Origin: Oscheius tipulae | Taxonomy: Eukaryota; Nematoda; Chromadorea; Rhabditida; Rhabditidae | DNA: 64,000 bases | NCBI GenBank assembly: GCA_037178975.1 | Contig: JASJZH010000006.1 | Span: 5,270,001-5,334,000 of the forward strand | Direction: 5' to 3' | In this document: piece by piece, positions 1 to 11,340 of the stretch | How the letters are laid out: each line of letters starts with the position of its first letter | Position numbering within the stretch: position 1 is the stretch's first letter | Translations under genes and position numbers: made by a program | The notes under the pieces: generated by a model | What the model was told of the DNA's origin: nothing | Seen by the model: only the letters and a program-made list of their open reading frames with translations | Databases searched by the model: none

Positions 1-7
1 CTTTCAG

Positions 8-3000
8 ATTTGCTTGTCCCGAATGGCAGGCCGGACCATGGTCCGCTTGCTCTGAGAAGTGCGGAGATGCCCACCAGTACCGTTCTGTCACTTGCCGCTC
101 TGAGAAGGAAGGAGACGAAGGAAAGCTTCTCGCCGCTGAAGCTTGTGATTCCGAAGTTGAGCTTGAGACTCAGCGATCCTGCAACCTTGGACCATGTGAA
201 GGACTCAAGTTCTACACCAGCGACTGGAAGCTGTGTTCCAAGTGTAACGACACAGAGGAGACCCGTGAAGTCACTTGCAAGGACACTACTGGCCGTGCTT
301 ACCAGCTGGAGAAGTGTTTGAACGATGACACTACTGAAATCCCTTCCGATACCAGGTAAATAATTCTTTCCCGAAATTTTACTGTCAAATTAGATCTTGC
401 GCCACCCAACAGCCCTGCATCTACGAATGGACTGCCTCTCAATGGTCAAAGTGCTCCACTGAGTGCGGACATGGACACAAGACTCGCCGCGTTGTATGCG
501 CTATTCATCAGCTTGGAGATCTCGAGGTATTCTAACATTTGTCTAAATAAAAAACAAGCTTAAGGTCGTTGACGAGTTCCACTGCCAGGGAGACAAGCCA
601 GAGGAGAGGACCAACTGCACAAACGAGGAGAAATGCACCGGTACCTGGTACACTGGACCATGGGAGAAGTGCTCTGTGGAGTGTGGAGGAGGAAAGCAAT
701 CCCGTTTCACTGTCTGCTTAAACTATGACAAAAAGCCTGTACCTGAATGGTGTGACGAGGCTGAGAAGCCAGAAGAGGAGCAAGAATGCAACACTGATGA
801 GTGCCCTAGTAAGATAATATATGTTAGGTTATACAACTGATTCTTAGCCTGCTTCGATTCCGATTTCGGATGCTGCCCTGACAACTCTACCTTCGCCACC
901 GGAGAGTACTTCCAGGGATGCTCCAACTGTTCTGTGTCCGAGTTCGGCTGCTGTGCTGATAATGTTACCGACGCTTCTGGACCAAATGGAAAGGGATGCC
1001 CCGAGTTTGTCGAGTCTCCATTGAATCTTGAAGATGCAGGAGAAGGAGAAGTTGAAGGATCTGGAGAGGGTCTTGACCTCGGAGACGCTGTTGTTCAGGC
1101 TCTTGATGAGTGCAAAGTTACCGCTGAGAACGGAGAAGAGGCCTCTATCAAGTGCAACCTTGGATCCAACATCACTGTCGTCGACGCCGATGATGATTTT
1201 GGAAACGGAACTGACTCGACCAATGGAACTATTCACTGCTCCAAAACCGAGTTCGGATGCTGCCCTGATTGGTTCACTCCCGCTTCTGGAAAGAACAACG
1301 AGGGCTGTGACAGCTTTGTTCAGGGAGCCTGCAACGGAACACAATTCGGTTGCTGCCCTGACGAGGTCACTCTTGCTCGCGGACCGAACTTCGAAGGCTG
1401 TGGAGAGCCAAGCTGTGCTGCTTCCCTTTACGGATGCTGCAAAGATCGTAAGACTATTGCCTTCGGACCTCACTACGCTGGATGCGAGAGATCTTCCTTC
1501 CCCTGTGAGCTTTCCGCTCATGGATGCTGTCCCGATGGAGAAACTGCTGCCCTCGGAAAGAACGGAACTGGCTGTGGAGAGAACTGCCTCACCACCAAGT
1601 AAGCAAACTGAAAATAGGGTACTTATCATACTTCAGGTACGGATGCTGCCCCGATGGAGTCACCACTTCCAAGGGACACAACAATGAAGGATGTGGTTGC
1701 GAGTTCGCTCAGTACGGATGCTGCCCGGACGGAAAGAACGCCGCCAAGGGATCAGGATACTTCGGGTGCCCAGACTCCTGCGCTCAGAGCCAGTACGGTT
1801 GCTGCCCTGACGGAAAGACCACTGCTCGTGGACCTCACAAGGAGGGATGCCCTTGCCAATACACACGCTACGGATGCTGCCCTGATGGTGAAACCACTGC
1901 TCTTGGACCAAAACAGGAAGGATGCGACGACTGCCGCTACGGAAAGTACGGATGTTGCGCCGACGGAGTCACCAAGGCTCGTGGACCTAATGATGCCGGA
2001 TGCCCAGCTACCACCACCCCGGACTACCTCATCGGAGGAACCGTCTCTCCCTACAAGATCTCTCAGTGTGCTCTTCCTCAAGACTCCGGTAGCGTCTGCG
2101 GAGGTGGATACAAGCTCATGTGGTTCTATGATCCTAGTGAGGGACGTTGTTCCCAGTTCTGGTATGGAGGATGCTCTGGAAACGAGAACAAGTACCACAG
2201 CAAAGAAATCTGTGAGCGCATCTGCGTTGAACCTCCAGGACAAGGTAACTTAGACTGATGTAATTGGCCCAAAGTGTTTTAGGCCGCTGCTACCTGCCCA
2301 AGGTTGAAGGACCTCTTCGTTGTGACCAGCCCCAGGCCAAGTACTACTATGATCACTCTACCGGACATTGTGCCGCCTTTTGGTGGAGAGGATGTCTCGG
2401 AAACGCTAACAACTTCCAGACTTGGGAAGAGTGCAGCGTACTATTCTTTTCATACATTTCCAGTAACGTTTTAGACTACCTGCAAGGGAGTTGCCCCAGT
2501 TGAACAGCCTACTGAAGCCCCCAAGTTCGAAGACTCTCGTCCAGCTCAGCCTGAGGTTCCCGTGTACGAGCCTGTTGAATACGAGCCAGTGACATCCGCT
2601 CCTCGCGAAGAGGTCGCACAGCCCCATCCGCAGCGCGAACGCCCGCCAATGCGTAAAAATCGCTCACAACCACAGCAGTTTTTCTTTCAGCATCCCTCGA
2701 GGAAATCTGCCGCTCCACCGAGGACGCCGGACCTTGCCAAGACTACAGCGAACAGTTCTTCTACGACGCCAACTCTCACACCTGTCAGAAGTTCACCTAT
2801 GGAGGTTGCGGAGGAAATCTCAACCGCTTCCGTTCTGTCGACGAATGCCAACTGCGATGTGGCTTCTTGAATCCCAACCGTCAAGAAGAACAGCGTCCGG
2901 ATAGTCAGCAAAGCTTCAGACCCCAAGAGCCCGCTCCCCAGCAACAACCCCAACCTTACTTCAATCCTCAGCCAGTTCAGACCTCAGCTCCCGTCATCAT

Positions 3001-6000
3001 TCCTTGTGAGTTATTTCAGTTTTTGTAACGCAAAATATACCCTTCGTTTTTATGATAGTTATGAGTACGTCCAGTTTCGTGTGAATCCCTTTGTTTTGCA
3101 TGTATATCCATTTCAGCTGGAAAATCTCGCGAGGCTTGCCACCTCAAGGTCGATGTTGGACGTTGCAAGGGATCTTTCGACAGCTGGTACTACGAAGTCG
3201 CCACCGGTAGCTGCGTTCCCTTCAAGTACAGTGGATGTGGAGGAAACAGCAACCGTTTCCACACTAAGGAGGAATGTGAGGGGCTTTGCGCCACTCGCGG
3301 AGGACCTGTCACCGGAGGAGGTTTGAGCACGTTTATTATTTTGCACGGAGTGTTTTTTAACATTTCTCTCAAGCCCTAACTAATGCTGATCATTTTAAAG
3401 ACACTAGAATAAATACATTTTTAGACGGACCCGCTGGAGCCAACTCTGTCTGTGACGAGGCCAAGGACACCGGACCGTGTACTGACTTTGTGACGAAGTG
3501 GTACTACAATAAGGCTGACGGAACCTGCAACCGTTTCCACTACGGAGGATGTCAGGGAACTGGCAACCGTTTTGACAACGAACAGCTCTGCAAGTCTGCC
3601 TGCTCGTCCCACCAAGGTAACAGAAATTCTTTCACATAACAACTCGACTTCAGATGTCTGCTCTCTGCCTAAGGTGCAAGGACCTTGCTCTGGAAAACAC
3701 ACCTACTACTTCTACAATTCTGCCACCCAGACGTGTGAGACCTTCGTCTATGGTGGATGTCTCGGAAACACCAATCGTTTCGGCACCGTCGAAGAATGCC
3801 AGGCCCGTTGTCAGCGTAAGTAGACTTTTCCCGCAATTGCATAGCTCCTATTGCTACTTTCTTCTCAGAGCTATTGCCTATTTCCCCACATCTACTACGG
3901 TCCTGTTGCTCTTGTAGAATAGAGCTAAAGCACATTTACACATCCATACGAGTGCGTTCGTTGTTGCCCGTTCTATTTCCCATTTTAATAATAATGTACC
4001 CATCTCGTCGTCTAATCTCTCTTTGGAATCTTTCGACCCCTTACTGCCCAACTTGAATTGTCTCGCAATTCGTCATAATAAAGCAATTTTGTATTACGAT
4101 AGGCGCAATCTTTCTGTATGCTAACCCCGCTAGCCTAGCAATCTAACCTGCAACCTAAACCTTAAATTGCACGTAAAGCATGTGTTCTAACTCAGTTTGT
4201 GTGTCTTACTAACTCATTCAGATTCGGCTCCCAATCCTGAACTAAAACCACACCGAGAATCCCCGTCACTTAGTCTTCCTGTCGAAGTGGACAATGCTGC
4301 GATGTCCAACGATCGATGCTTCCTTCCCAAAGAAACTGGAAAGTGCACGTAAGTGATATACCTGGTATATATTCTAATTATTGAATGTAGTGACGCTGTG
4401 GCCATGTACTACTTTGACGTGGCTGCCGGAATGTGTCTTCAGTTCTACTACGGAGGATGCGAAGGAAACGCCAATAGATTCCATTCCTTGGCCGAATGTC
4501 AAATGTCATGCTCACCTCATCAAGCTCTTCGAATGCCGGAAAACGATGTTGTTTCTGACGAAGGACGTGAATACAATAGAGTTTGGGAACACAGTAATGA
4601 GGTTCCGATGAGAGAGATTCAGACGGTTGGTCTTGTCTGAAACTCTTTAAAAACTTAGATGTAGATTAGCGAGGAAGAGAACGACGAATCTCTCCAGCAA
4701 ATCAACACTGACGAGCAAAAAAACAAAGAAGTCGTGCCCCAGCCCGAGTCTCCCGTACCAGAGTTGTGTCTTCTACCGGAAGAACGCGGACCCTGCTTCG
4801 GAAATCTGCTTCGTTGGAGATACAGCCAAGAGACGAGCTCCTGTGTCTCGTTCATGTACGGAGGTTGTGAAGGCAACGCCAACCACTTCACCAGCGAGGT
4901 AGGAATTATATTTTGTTTCTAGTTCAACTTGTTTATAGGAAGCTTGCGACCGCAGCTGTGGAGTATTCCGCGAAACGGCAGTCTGCAGCGGGCCTAAAGA
5001 AGAAGGCCATTGTGACCAGTCAGTCACAAAATGGTACTTTGATGTCAAGAAAGGAGGCTGTCATCTGATGATGTGGTCGGGATGTGGAGGAAACGGCAAC
5101 CGATTTTCGTCTCGAGAAGAATGCGAGTCCCTCTGCCACGAAGAGTTTGCCTGGCAATCGACGGACATCTGTTCCCTTCCCCGATCAGCGGGGCCATGTT
5201 CCGATGCCGTGTCCATGTGGTACTACGAGAAAGACTCCAACGAATGCAAGCAGTTCACTTACGGAGGATGCCGTGGAAACGAGAACCGCTTCTACTCCAA
5301 GGAGTCTTGCGAGACTCGTTGCGCTGAAAAATCTCAGAACCTCATTCACATCAATGCTGCAGGTACTTGGTTTTGTAGTTTGCACACACATTTGTTTTAG
5401 TCGTCTGTAACAAGCCTTTCATGACTGGACCATGCACGGACATGACTCAAAAGTGGTTCTACGACTTTGCCACTGGAGAATGTCACCTCTTCTCATACGG
5501 AGGCTGTGGCGGGAATGACAATCGATTCGATTCACGAGGAGAGTGTATGGGCGCTTGTGCAGCTGTCGGAGATCGCATTATTGAGACTAAGAAGGCCAGA
5601 GTTTTCGTCAATGGAGAAAGTCCGTTCCAGGCTGGCTCAGCGGTAAAATACTTCGAATCTTTCATTTTATTTTGAATGCTTCAGATTGCACTCACGTGTG
5701 AAGCTGATGGTCAGACTCCAATTATCTGGTACAAAGACGGAAACGTGCTCACTTTCAGTACCCGCATCGAAGCCTTTGACGAACTGCAGCGGGTTGTGAT
5801 CAAGGACAGTACTTTCATGGACAACGGAGCTTACGCTTGCGCTGTCGGCCCTGACGGATTGTTCTCGGAGATTGTTCACGTCAAAGTCAACGGTATCTTT
5901 TTCTGCTCATGAGACTAAGGTTTCAGCAGCCGAAATTCCGATGGACTCGTCTTGCAGCGACGTCGGAAATCAAGGTACCTGTGCCTTGATTGTGAAGTCG

Positions 6001-6072
6001 AATCTCTGTGGAAACAAGCGCTACGGAACGTTCTGCTGTAGGAGCTGCCAACAACATGGAATCAAGGTCTAA
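8..6072 (+). CDS. mig-6: Papilin (MIG-6-like) secreted matrix protein, 5' truncated
   Basis: Extracellular-matrix glycoprotein related to ADAMTS proteins; the C. elegans orthologue MIG-6 acts in distal tip cell migration and basement membrane assembly. Exons: 8-355, 394-526, 565-808, 848-1598, 1637-2244, 2283-2437, 2475-2652, 2691-3005, 3117-3320, 3425-3616, 3654-3815, 4222-4348, 4391-4625, 4665-4898, 4939-5362, 5401-5642, 5685-5892, 5927-6072; all phases join. Domain order: thrombospondin type 1 repeats (about 9-810; e.g. EWTASQWSKCSTEC), eleven lagrin repeats of the form YGCCPDG..(A)..GP....GC (848-2010), eleven six-Cys Kunitz domains separated by a Pro/Gln-rich linker after the second (2500-2690), one immunoglobulin domain (about 5600-5890) and a C-terminal PLAC domain with six Cys. 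The start of the gene lies left of the window. A long intron after Kunitz 6 carries a short-isoform end. Strong C-ending codon use suggests high expression. The polyadenylation signal AATAAA is at 6215-6220. Confidence 0.95.
3816..4082 (+). other. Alternative 3' end giving a short papilin isoform
   Basis: If the donor at 3816 is not used, the reading frame continues for two codons (Arg-Lys) after the last Kunitz-6 cysteine region and stops at 3821-3823. An AATAAA signal follows at 4077-4082 inside what is otherwise a 406-nt intron, about ten times the usual length here. From memory, C. elegans mig-6 also makes a short form sharing the N-terminal part plus six Kunitz domains and a long form with the remaining Kunitz, Ig and PLAC domains, so this looks like a conserved arrangement. 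Confidence 0.75.
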
Positions 6073-6214
6073 TTTGCCCCACCATATCGCATTTACTCAT
6101 CCCTTGTTGATCCCATAATCGGCATTATCGCCCGTCTGCCAAGTGTAGTTGTCATCTCGATCCCGTAATCTCACTTGTATCATGTATTCACTTACTTATT
6201 TCAAGCATCACGTC

Positions 6215-6220
6215 AATAAA
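6215..6220 (+). terminator. Polyadenylation signal of long papilin isoform
   Basis: AATAAA lies 143 bases after the papilin stop codon and about 30 bases before the stop of the convergent gene on the other strand, so the two transcripts probably end close together or overlap. Confidence 0.6.
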
Positions 6221-6250
6221 CTGTTGTATCTAAAGGTGCTGGGAAGTCAG

Positions 6251-7426
6251 TCAGGCCCAACTGCCTCCTCCTCCATGATGAAGATGAGAAGAATAAACTC
6301 CTTGATTAGGGTGAGGGTTGTAGCTTGTACGCGGTTGGCTGGGACCCGGTCTATTCTCACTATATCCGTGGTCAAAATCGTAAGCAGCAGCGAATTGCCT
6401 CTCTAGAATAACCTTTTGAAAAGGCAAATGTTTAACTTACCTCTCGTTGAGGCCGTCTTCACAAAGATTGTGCTTACATGGTTTTCCCTAGTTTTATAGG
6501 CCTTCTCGTGAGGGGACAGTTCGCTCGGTAGTTCTACCTTCTCTCTGCAACAACAAAGGTAGCTACAAAGACAGCAACATGTGATGGGTACAACAGCGAA
6601 AAGCAAAACAGCCCAGAACCACCCTGTTATCGAAGGAACAATGTAATCTGCGTGGTGTCCGAAACGTGGGTCATGTAAGTCCGGATCTTCGTTAATGTTA
6701 GTCAAACGCCCATTGTAATCATTTGGGTGTCTCCATTGTGTCTCCACAACTTTGCTTGTTTGGCTGATCATGTTCAAAATTGCTCCCTGGTAGTCGTTTT
6801 GATGAAGCAACGGCTTCTGTTCTCCATTTGTGGTGTGAAAGAAAATTTTTCTTACTTGCTGATCAAATATCTCTGTGAAGTTATCTGACCAAATAGGGAC
6901 ATTTTCATCTTTTTCTACCCAAACCTTCATATCATCAATAGATACCTGAACCTTTTTGGAGTTGAAAAATCTACTACTAACCAGAATAAGCATAGCCTTT
7001 TTGCACTTGGAGTCTAATTTCCACTTGTGAAGCATATGAGTCGCGATTGCTCTCACAGAATCAGATGTTCCGTTTGATACACGGCGAGCGATGACTAGAA
7101 CTGCTGTGAGTCCTTTTCTAACACAAAACGTAAAACCATCTTTCTGAAACATGCTAGGCTGTGCAAAATGATATTCACCTGTTCAGTTTTGTCTTCAAGC
7201 TTTTGTAAATCCTGATCCAGACGAGTTCTTGCTGTTTCTGACAGAATGCTATCGGGGTCACATAGTCTAGCTCGGTTTTCCATTCCACATTGCTTGAAAC
7301 CTTTTTGTGTTCAATGTGAAAACCTACTTTGAATTGGTCTAGCGCTGAATTTGGAAACGTAGAAGCATTCCACTCCTCTGATTGGGCTCCCAACACAAGT
7401 AAAGCAAGTAAAACCACAAATATCAT
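6251..7426 (-). CDS. TPM-domain type I membrane protein, MOLO-1-like
   Basis: Exons (transcript order) 7328-7426, 7179-7292, 6441-7143, 6251-6402; 355 codons plus stop. A signal peptide (MIFVVLLALLVLGAQS) is followed by a TPM domain beginning around the motif LCDPDSILS, a single membrane span (about residues 260-290, ending in a Cys-rich stop-transfer CCCLCSYLCCC) and a cytoplasmic tail rich in Tyr, His and Gly. This is the architecture of MOLO-1, the auxiliary subunit that positively modulates levamisole-sensitive acetylcholine receptors in C. elegans, but nematodes carry several paralogues and I cannot say which this is. The start was chosen because the signal peptide begins there and the first intron (35 nt) restores the conserved Cys-Asp-Pro-Asp frame. 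Its 3' end converges on papilin. Confidence 0.85.
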
Positions 7427-7738
7427 TTAGCAGAGCGTAAAAATAAGTTTGTTGTGACAAAAGACACAAGAAGAAAGACGTTTGCTGTGGAGCGGCAACG
7501 GGTGAAACTATCTGCTAGGTAAGTTCCGACAGCCTCGTCAGACAATGAAGACACATTAAGAGGAAGAAAACAAGAGGATTTCATGAGAGCGACAAACAAA
7601 TAAATTTATATCATGCGTGTCGAGAAGACAGGATGAAGTGGTAAACAGCTGTTTTCTCCGGATATTGGGTCTCTTCATACCACCACACAGCTTTTTTTTC
7701 TGGAAAACTGAACTGGATAAGTGCATCGCCGTGCTCAG
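7427..7738. other. Intergenic, divergent promoters
   Basis: This lies between the start of the MOLO-1-like gene (minus) and the dead Gly/Pro-rich gene (plus). I see no open frame or repeat of note. Confidence 0.5.
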
Positions 7739-7746
7739 TATATAAG
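7739..7746 (+). promoter_or_regulatory. TATA box upstream of Gly/Pro-rich pseudogene
   Basis: TATATAAG lies about 60 bases before the vestigial start codon, matching the TATA placement of the intact Gly/Pro-rich genes in this window (30757, 55628, 56803). The promoter seems to have outlived the coding sequence. Confidence 0.5.
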
Positions 7747-7800
7747 CATCTCCAGACGTAGCGTTCGGTTTCTTACCCGCATTCAGTTTCTATTTCAGAT

Positions 7801-8191
7801 ATGATCCGAGAACTTGTTACTCTTATGGGAGTTTCTCACGGTTTCCTCTCTGGAGCCCTCGGATGAGGAGGCGGTGGCTATGGAGGTGGCTGTGGTGGAG
7901 GATGGTATTAGCATCACGAGCTTCATTGTTAACCTTGTCTCCGCTCCTCCGCCGCCCGACCCCTGTGGCGGTGGATGGTGAGAAATGGCAAAATATGCAT
8001 AGCAAAAGTATTTAAGTGGTGCTCCCCCTCCTCCAGCTCCAGTCGGATGCGAAGCTCCAATAGCTGCTCCAGTTGGAGGCTGTGGTGGAGTTCCCGCTTT
8101 TTTCCCGGCTGCTCCTATTCATGGCCCTTCCTACGCTGTCTCTGTTAGCGGAGCCCCAGCTGCTGGCAATACTTACCCAATCGGAAAGTAA
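7801..8191 (+). pseudogene. Decayed Gly/Pro-rich secreted protein gene
   Basis: This is a clear relative of the intact gene at 30851-31338: the same start (MIR.LV.L.GV.H.FL), a Gly/Cys-rich stretch, a short Pro-rich exon, and the same C-terminal ending (AGN.Y.(V/I)GK then stop at 8189-8191). Two lesions are visible. At 7864-7866 the Gly-Cys codon pair has become Gly-TGA by a single T-to-A change. The acceptor before the second exon, TTTTCAG in the intact copy, here reads TTGTCTC (around 7945-7955), with no AG. The downstream exon (about 8021-8191) keeps an open frame, so decay is recent or incomplete. A rescued product using an alternative start cannot be excluded. Confidence 0.75.
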
Positions 8192-8322
8192 TCATCCTAA
8201 CAAATTGGTTTCTGCAATTAGCTGTACATTTCGGTTATAAAAATTATTCACTTCATTACATCTTTTTCGAATACCCGTATTGGTTTGCACAATTTTACCC
8301 GTAATTACATGTCAGAAGATCA

Positions 8323-9187
8323 TCATTTGGGAAACGATACCAGCTCTGTTTCGTCGAGATTTGTGAGAAGAGTAGCTTGACTGGCTGCCCTTGGCTGGCT
8401 GGCCAGACTGATGATGGCAATTTCTTCCACACCGTGGCCTTGTCTGAACATGACACAATAAAAGGGAACGAATAATTAATGAAACCTCAGGCCCTTTGAA
8501 CCCATTCTATTGTCCCATGTCATTCGTAGAACCGTAGCACGCGCTATTGCATATAGGCCATAAATGGCATGAAGTAGCACGACTGAATTATTTAAGGTTT
8601 TGATTAAGAAGAACTTTACCTGCTCCCACAAAACTGCTGATGCCTGCAACGGCATGTGGTGCAAATAATCCGATTGCAAGTAGACAGACGCAAAAAACTC
8701 TCTAAATTTAGAAATTAGTTGCTCTAATAGTATTAAACACACAAAAATGACTAGAATTAAAGTCAGTAGGGCGTAAAACAGGAGATCCTTTTTCGATTTC
8801 AATGAGATTCCCTGAACATGTTCGGTTGATAGATTATGCAAGTAGCCAACCTTATTGAGGTAAATAAGGGATGAGAGGGAGACACAGGCTGCAACAATCA
8901 GTAAAAGGCAGGGAAGCCAGAGGAGAAAGGAGACACGAGGCTGAAGGATACCATAACCACAGAGAATAACATTGGCGGCAACCTGCAATTAGTTAAATAA
9001 AAGTTGGATGCAATCAGTCGTCAGCTAGTTTGTTTCAGTTTTTTTGCGAGCTAACGAATCACTGATGGCTCAATCACACTGACTATCTTCCAGAAGGAGC
9101 ATTCAAAAGGAATCTCACCAGAAATAGTTCGGTATAGAAGACAGAGCTCAGGGGAGTGCCTTGTTTTGTATTCTGGGAGCTATTCAT
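8323..9187 (-). CDS. Multipass membrane protein of unknown function
   Basis: Exons (transcript order) 9119-9187, 8486-8982, 8323-8443; 228 codons plus stop. I do not recognise the family. At least three hydrophobic spans are visible: around residues 24-40 (VAANVILCGYGIL), 44-70 (FLLWLPCLLLIVAACVSL) and 100-125 (LLFYALLTLILVIFVCLILL), with a possible fourth near 165-190, and a hydrophilic tail rich in Ser/Gln/Glu. The start at 9187 was chosen because a T-rich acceptor (TTTTTTCAG at about 9213) lies just upstream, as expected for trans-splicing; an in-frame upstream start at 9349 would add about 54 residues. A possible retained intron begins with GTAAAG around 8620 but the frame stays open through it. 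Confidence 0.65.
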
Positions 9188-10600
9188 CGTTTCATGTTGA
9201 GAGAAGAATGTACTGAAAAAAGTAGGTAGTCTCAGTTTCGAAAACACAATTAGTGAGATCGGGAAACGCGGAATAGAGAGTGGTGATAAGCATATTGGCC
9301 GGATAACTGGGCTTAATGCACGACAGACAAATAGGATGACCTCGCCCATAAATCCGTGCTGGAGAGATCGATGCTGCTCATTTACTCACTAGCGCATGTT
9401 AATTACAAGCCAGCTGTCAACTGGTTGCCCGAATTTGGGTGTGAGACTTTGTCGCGGCGAGACAACAACCAAATGCAACAGAGAAGGGATGGAAATTAAT
9501 TTTAGACGAGGCTGTGTTCGAAACGTGTGAGTGAGTTTTGCGGGACACGCAGCCTTTGAGACCTGGTTGGGCGCGTAGACTAGTTATAGTGGGTCTGAGG
9601 GTTGAGGTAATCATAGAAAGACGACAAACGGGAGGAGACTATTTCCCAGGCCGAATCTGTAAATAAGGCTCATGCTGCGTGACCTCGGCTGTGGCACCCT
9701 GACAGCCGGCCGCGCTAATTCCTCAGATTATCACGAAAAGACTACTCAAAAAAGAATGTGAAAAAGAGGTTCGGTGAATGAGTACCGAAGAGCCGAATAT
9801 TTTGCACAATCGAACGTCTTAAACCAATAAAGCACCGTCAAGAGAGAGGGTTCTCGTGTTTCACGCGATCTTGCTATCGCCGTCCGAATTGGGGCGAGCG
9901 CAGGTTTCATTGTTTCTATGCGTAAAGTGAGATAGCAAAAGGGTACATGGTGCCACAAACTAATTTTGAATCTAAAGGCGAAAAAATGGGTGGTTTGAAC
10001 GCTACAAAAACAGAACAATAGAAAGCATCCCAATAACAGCCAATAGAACTCAGTCAGGAAAAAGTAAAAGCCTAAACCGTGCGTCCGTTGCGCAGTCTTT
10101 CTGATGGATTTCCTAAGCTCGCATGCACTTTTTGACGTGTCTGGATGATTAAAATACTCTAATTCAACCTAATTTATCCATCTACAATCTGAGATAACTC
10201 GCAAAGGGTCAAGTACAAATATCCCATTTGAGGAGAGCCATCTAGAATTATCGTATGGATCTGAAAGTCTCCGCGCAAGGAATTGGACAGTTTCTGAACC
10301 TCTAGCTAAAACATGGGGTCAAACTGATAGGTATACTTGAAAAGCCAGCCTCGGTTACGAATATCGGGAGACATCGCCACGTTTTTGACAAATGACTTAT
10401 TTTATTTTCTAACCTATTATTCCCAAATTTTTTTTTCTAGGTTTTATATAGGTAGTTAAAACTGGGACAGAATTTGAGAGCAATTGGATAGGGCAGATGG
10501 ACCCAAGCCGAAAAATGACGATTTTCAGTTTTCAAGCACGCCCACTAAGTTAACGCAGAAACAAACCACCGCGTAACGCTAAGCGCAAAAACTGACATGA
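9188..10600. other. Intergenic, no gene recognised
   Basis: I find no chain of splice-compatible exons. A few short open frames (about 60-95 codons) lack signal peptides, domains or good composition. Confidence 0.4.
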
Positions 10601-10610
10601 GAAAGAGAAT

Positions 10611-11210
10611 ATGAGAAAACGCCCAAGTTTCGAGAACTATTTGAACAGAGCTTATTTTCATAATGAGAATGTTTCGGATGTAACTTTGCATTTAAATGCG
10701 AGTCTTAATAGCCCTAAACAGGGGGAAGTGTGCAGTTCTCAGCTAGCAAAGAGTCGTACTCGAGTCTACGCGTTCAAACATTGCGCAGCTTCTCACCGTC
10801 AGCTGGAAAGTGCTCGCAAACAACCTCACTGCAGACGAACAACAGACTCTGTGACGAGCGAGTTCGTGCTTCGGTACAACAACAAAACATGGGATTTGAA
10901 ACCGATCCCTCATTTGCAGCTGGATTATCAGGAAAACACCTTGTCATCAGACGAGCTATAATTAGACCATCCCTTACATTAACAGTTACAAAATATGAAT
11001 CATTCCGGTAAGCGTGTGAAACTGAAATAAGATTGATTCAGTGTCACGTGGCAATGAAAACTTTTTAGGGTCTGGTCAGATGGTCGCCGCCTGGTTTAAT
11101 TCGACGAAATGTTGCAGCTGGAATCAACCGCTGGCAGTCTTGATGACATCAACAAGTTTGTGAAACCGCCACTTTCGCCGCCAGCCTGTCCTCGAAACGT
11201 ACGATGATAA
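10611..11210 (+). other. Unresolved coding-like region, possibly a decayed or multi-exon gene
   Basis: All three forward frames contain stretches with protein-like composition, but no single GT-AG model joins them. Frame A is open from 10611 to 10961 (116 codons). In frame B, IAQLLTVSWKVLANNLTADE (about 10780-10840) has the rhythm of an HMG-box helix. Frame C is open across about 10731-11005 and ends at a good donor (GTAAGC at 11006). A final open stretch (SLDDINKFVKPPLSPPACP, to about 11207) follows an acceptor-like TTGCAG. It may be a real gene whose exons I mis-joined, or a gene with frameshifts. Confidence 0.3.
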
Positions 11211-11340
11211 GTGAGGTTTGGAATTCAGACAGATCTATATTTTTGAGTTTGAGATGCTGTTCTTTAGGTCGTGGAGCCTTTTCCACAAAAGTTTCCTGCT
11301 TTCCAATGTGGCTGGTTATAATGTGACTAGTTTATTGCAT

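Noticed and set aside
844-1629. A 261-codon open frame on the minus strand and other long frames across papilin.
   Set aside because: They are antisense shadows caused by the strong codon bias of the papilin lagrin array; the plus frame has conserved Cys spacing.
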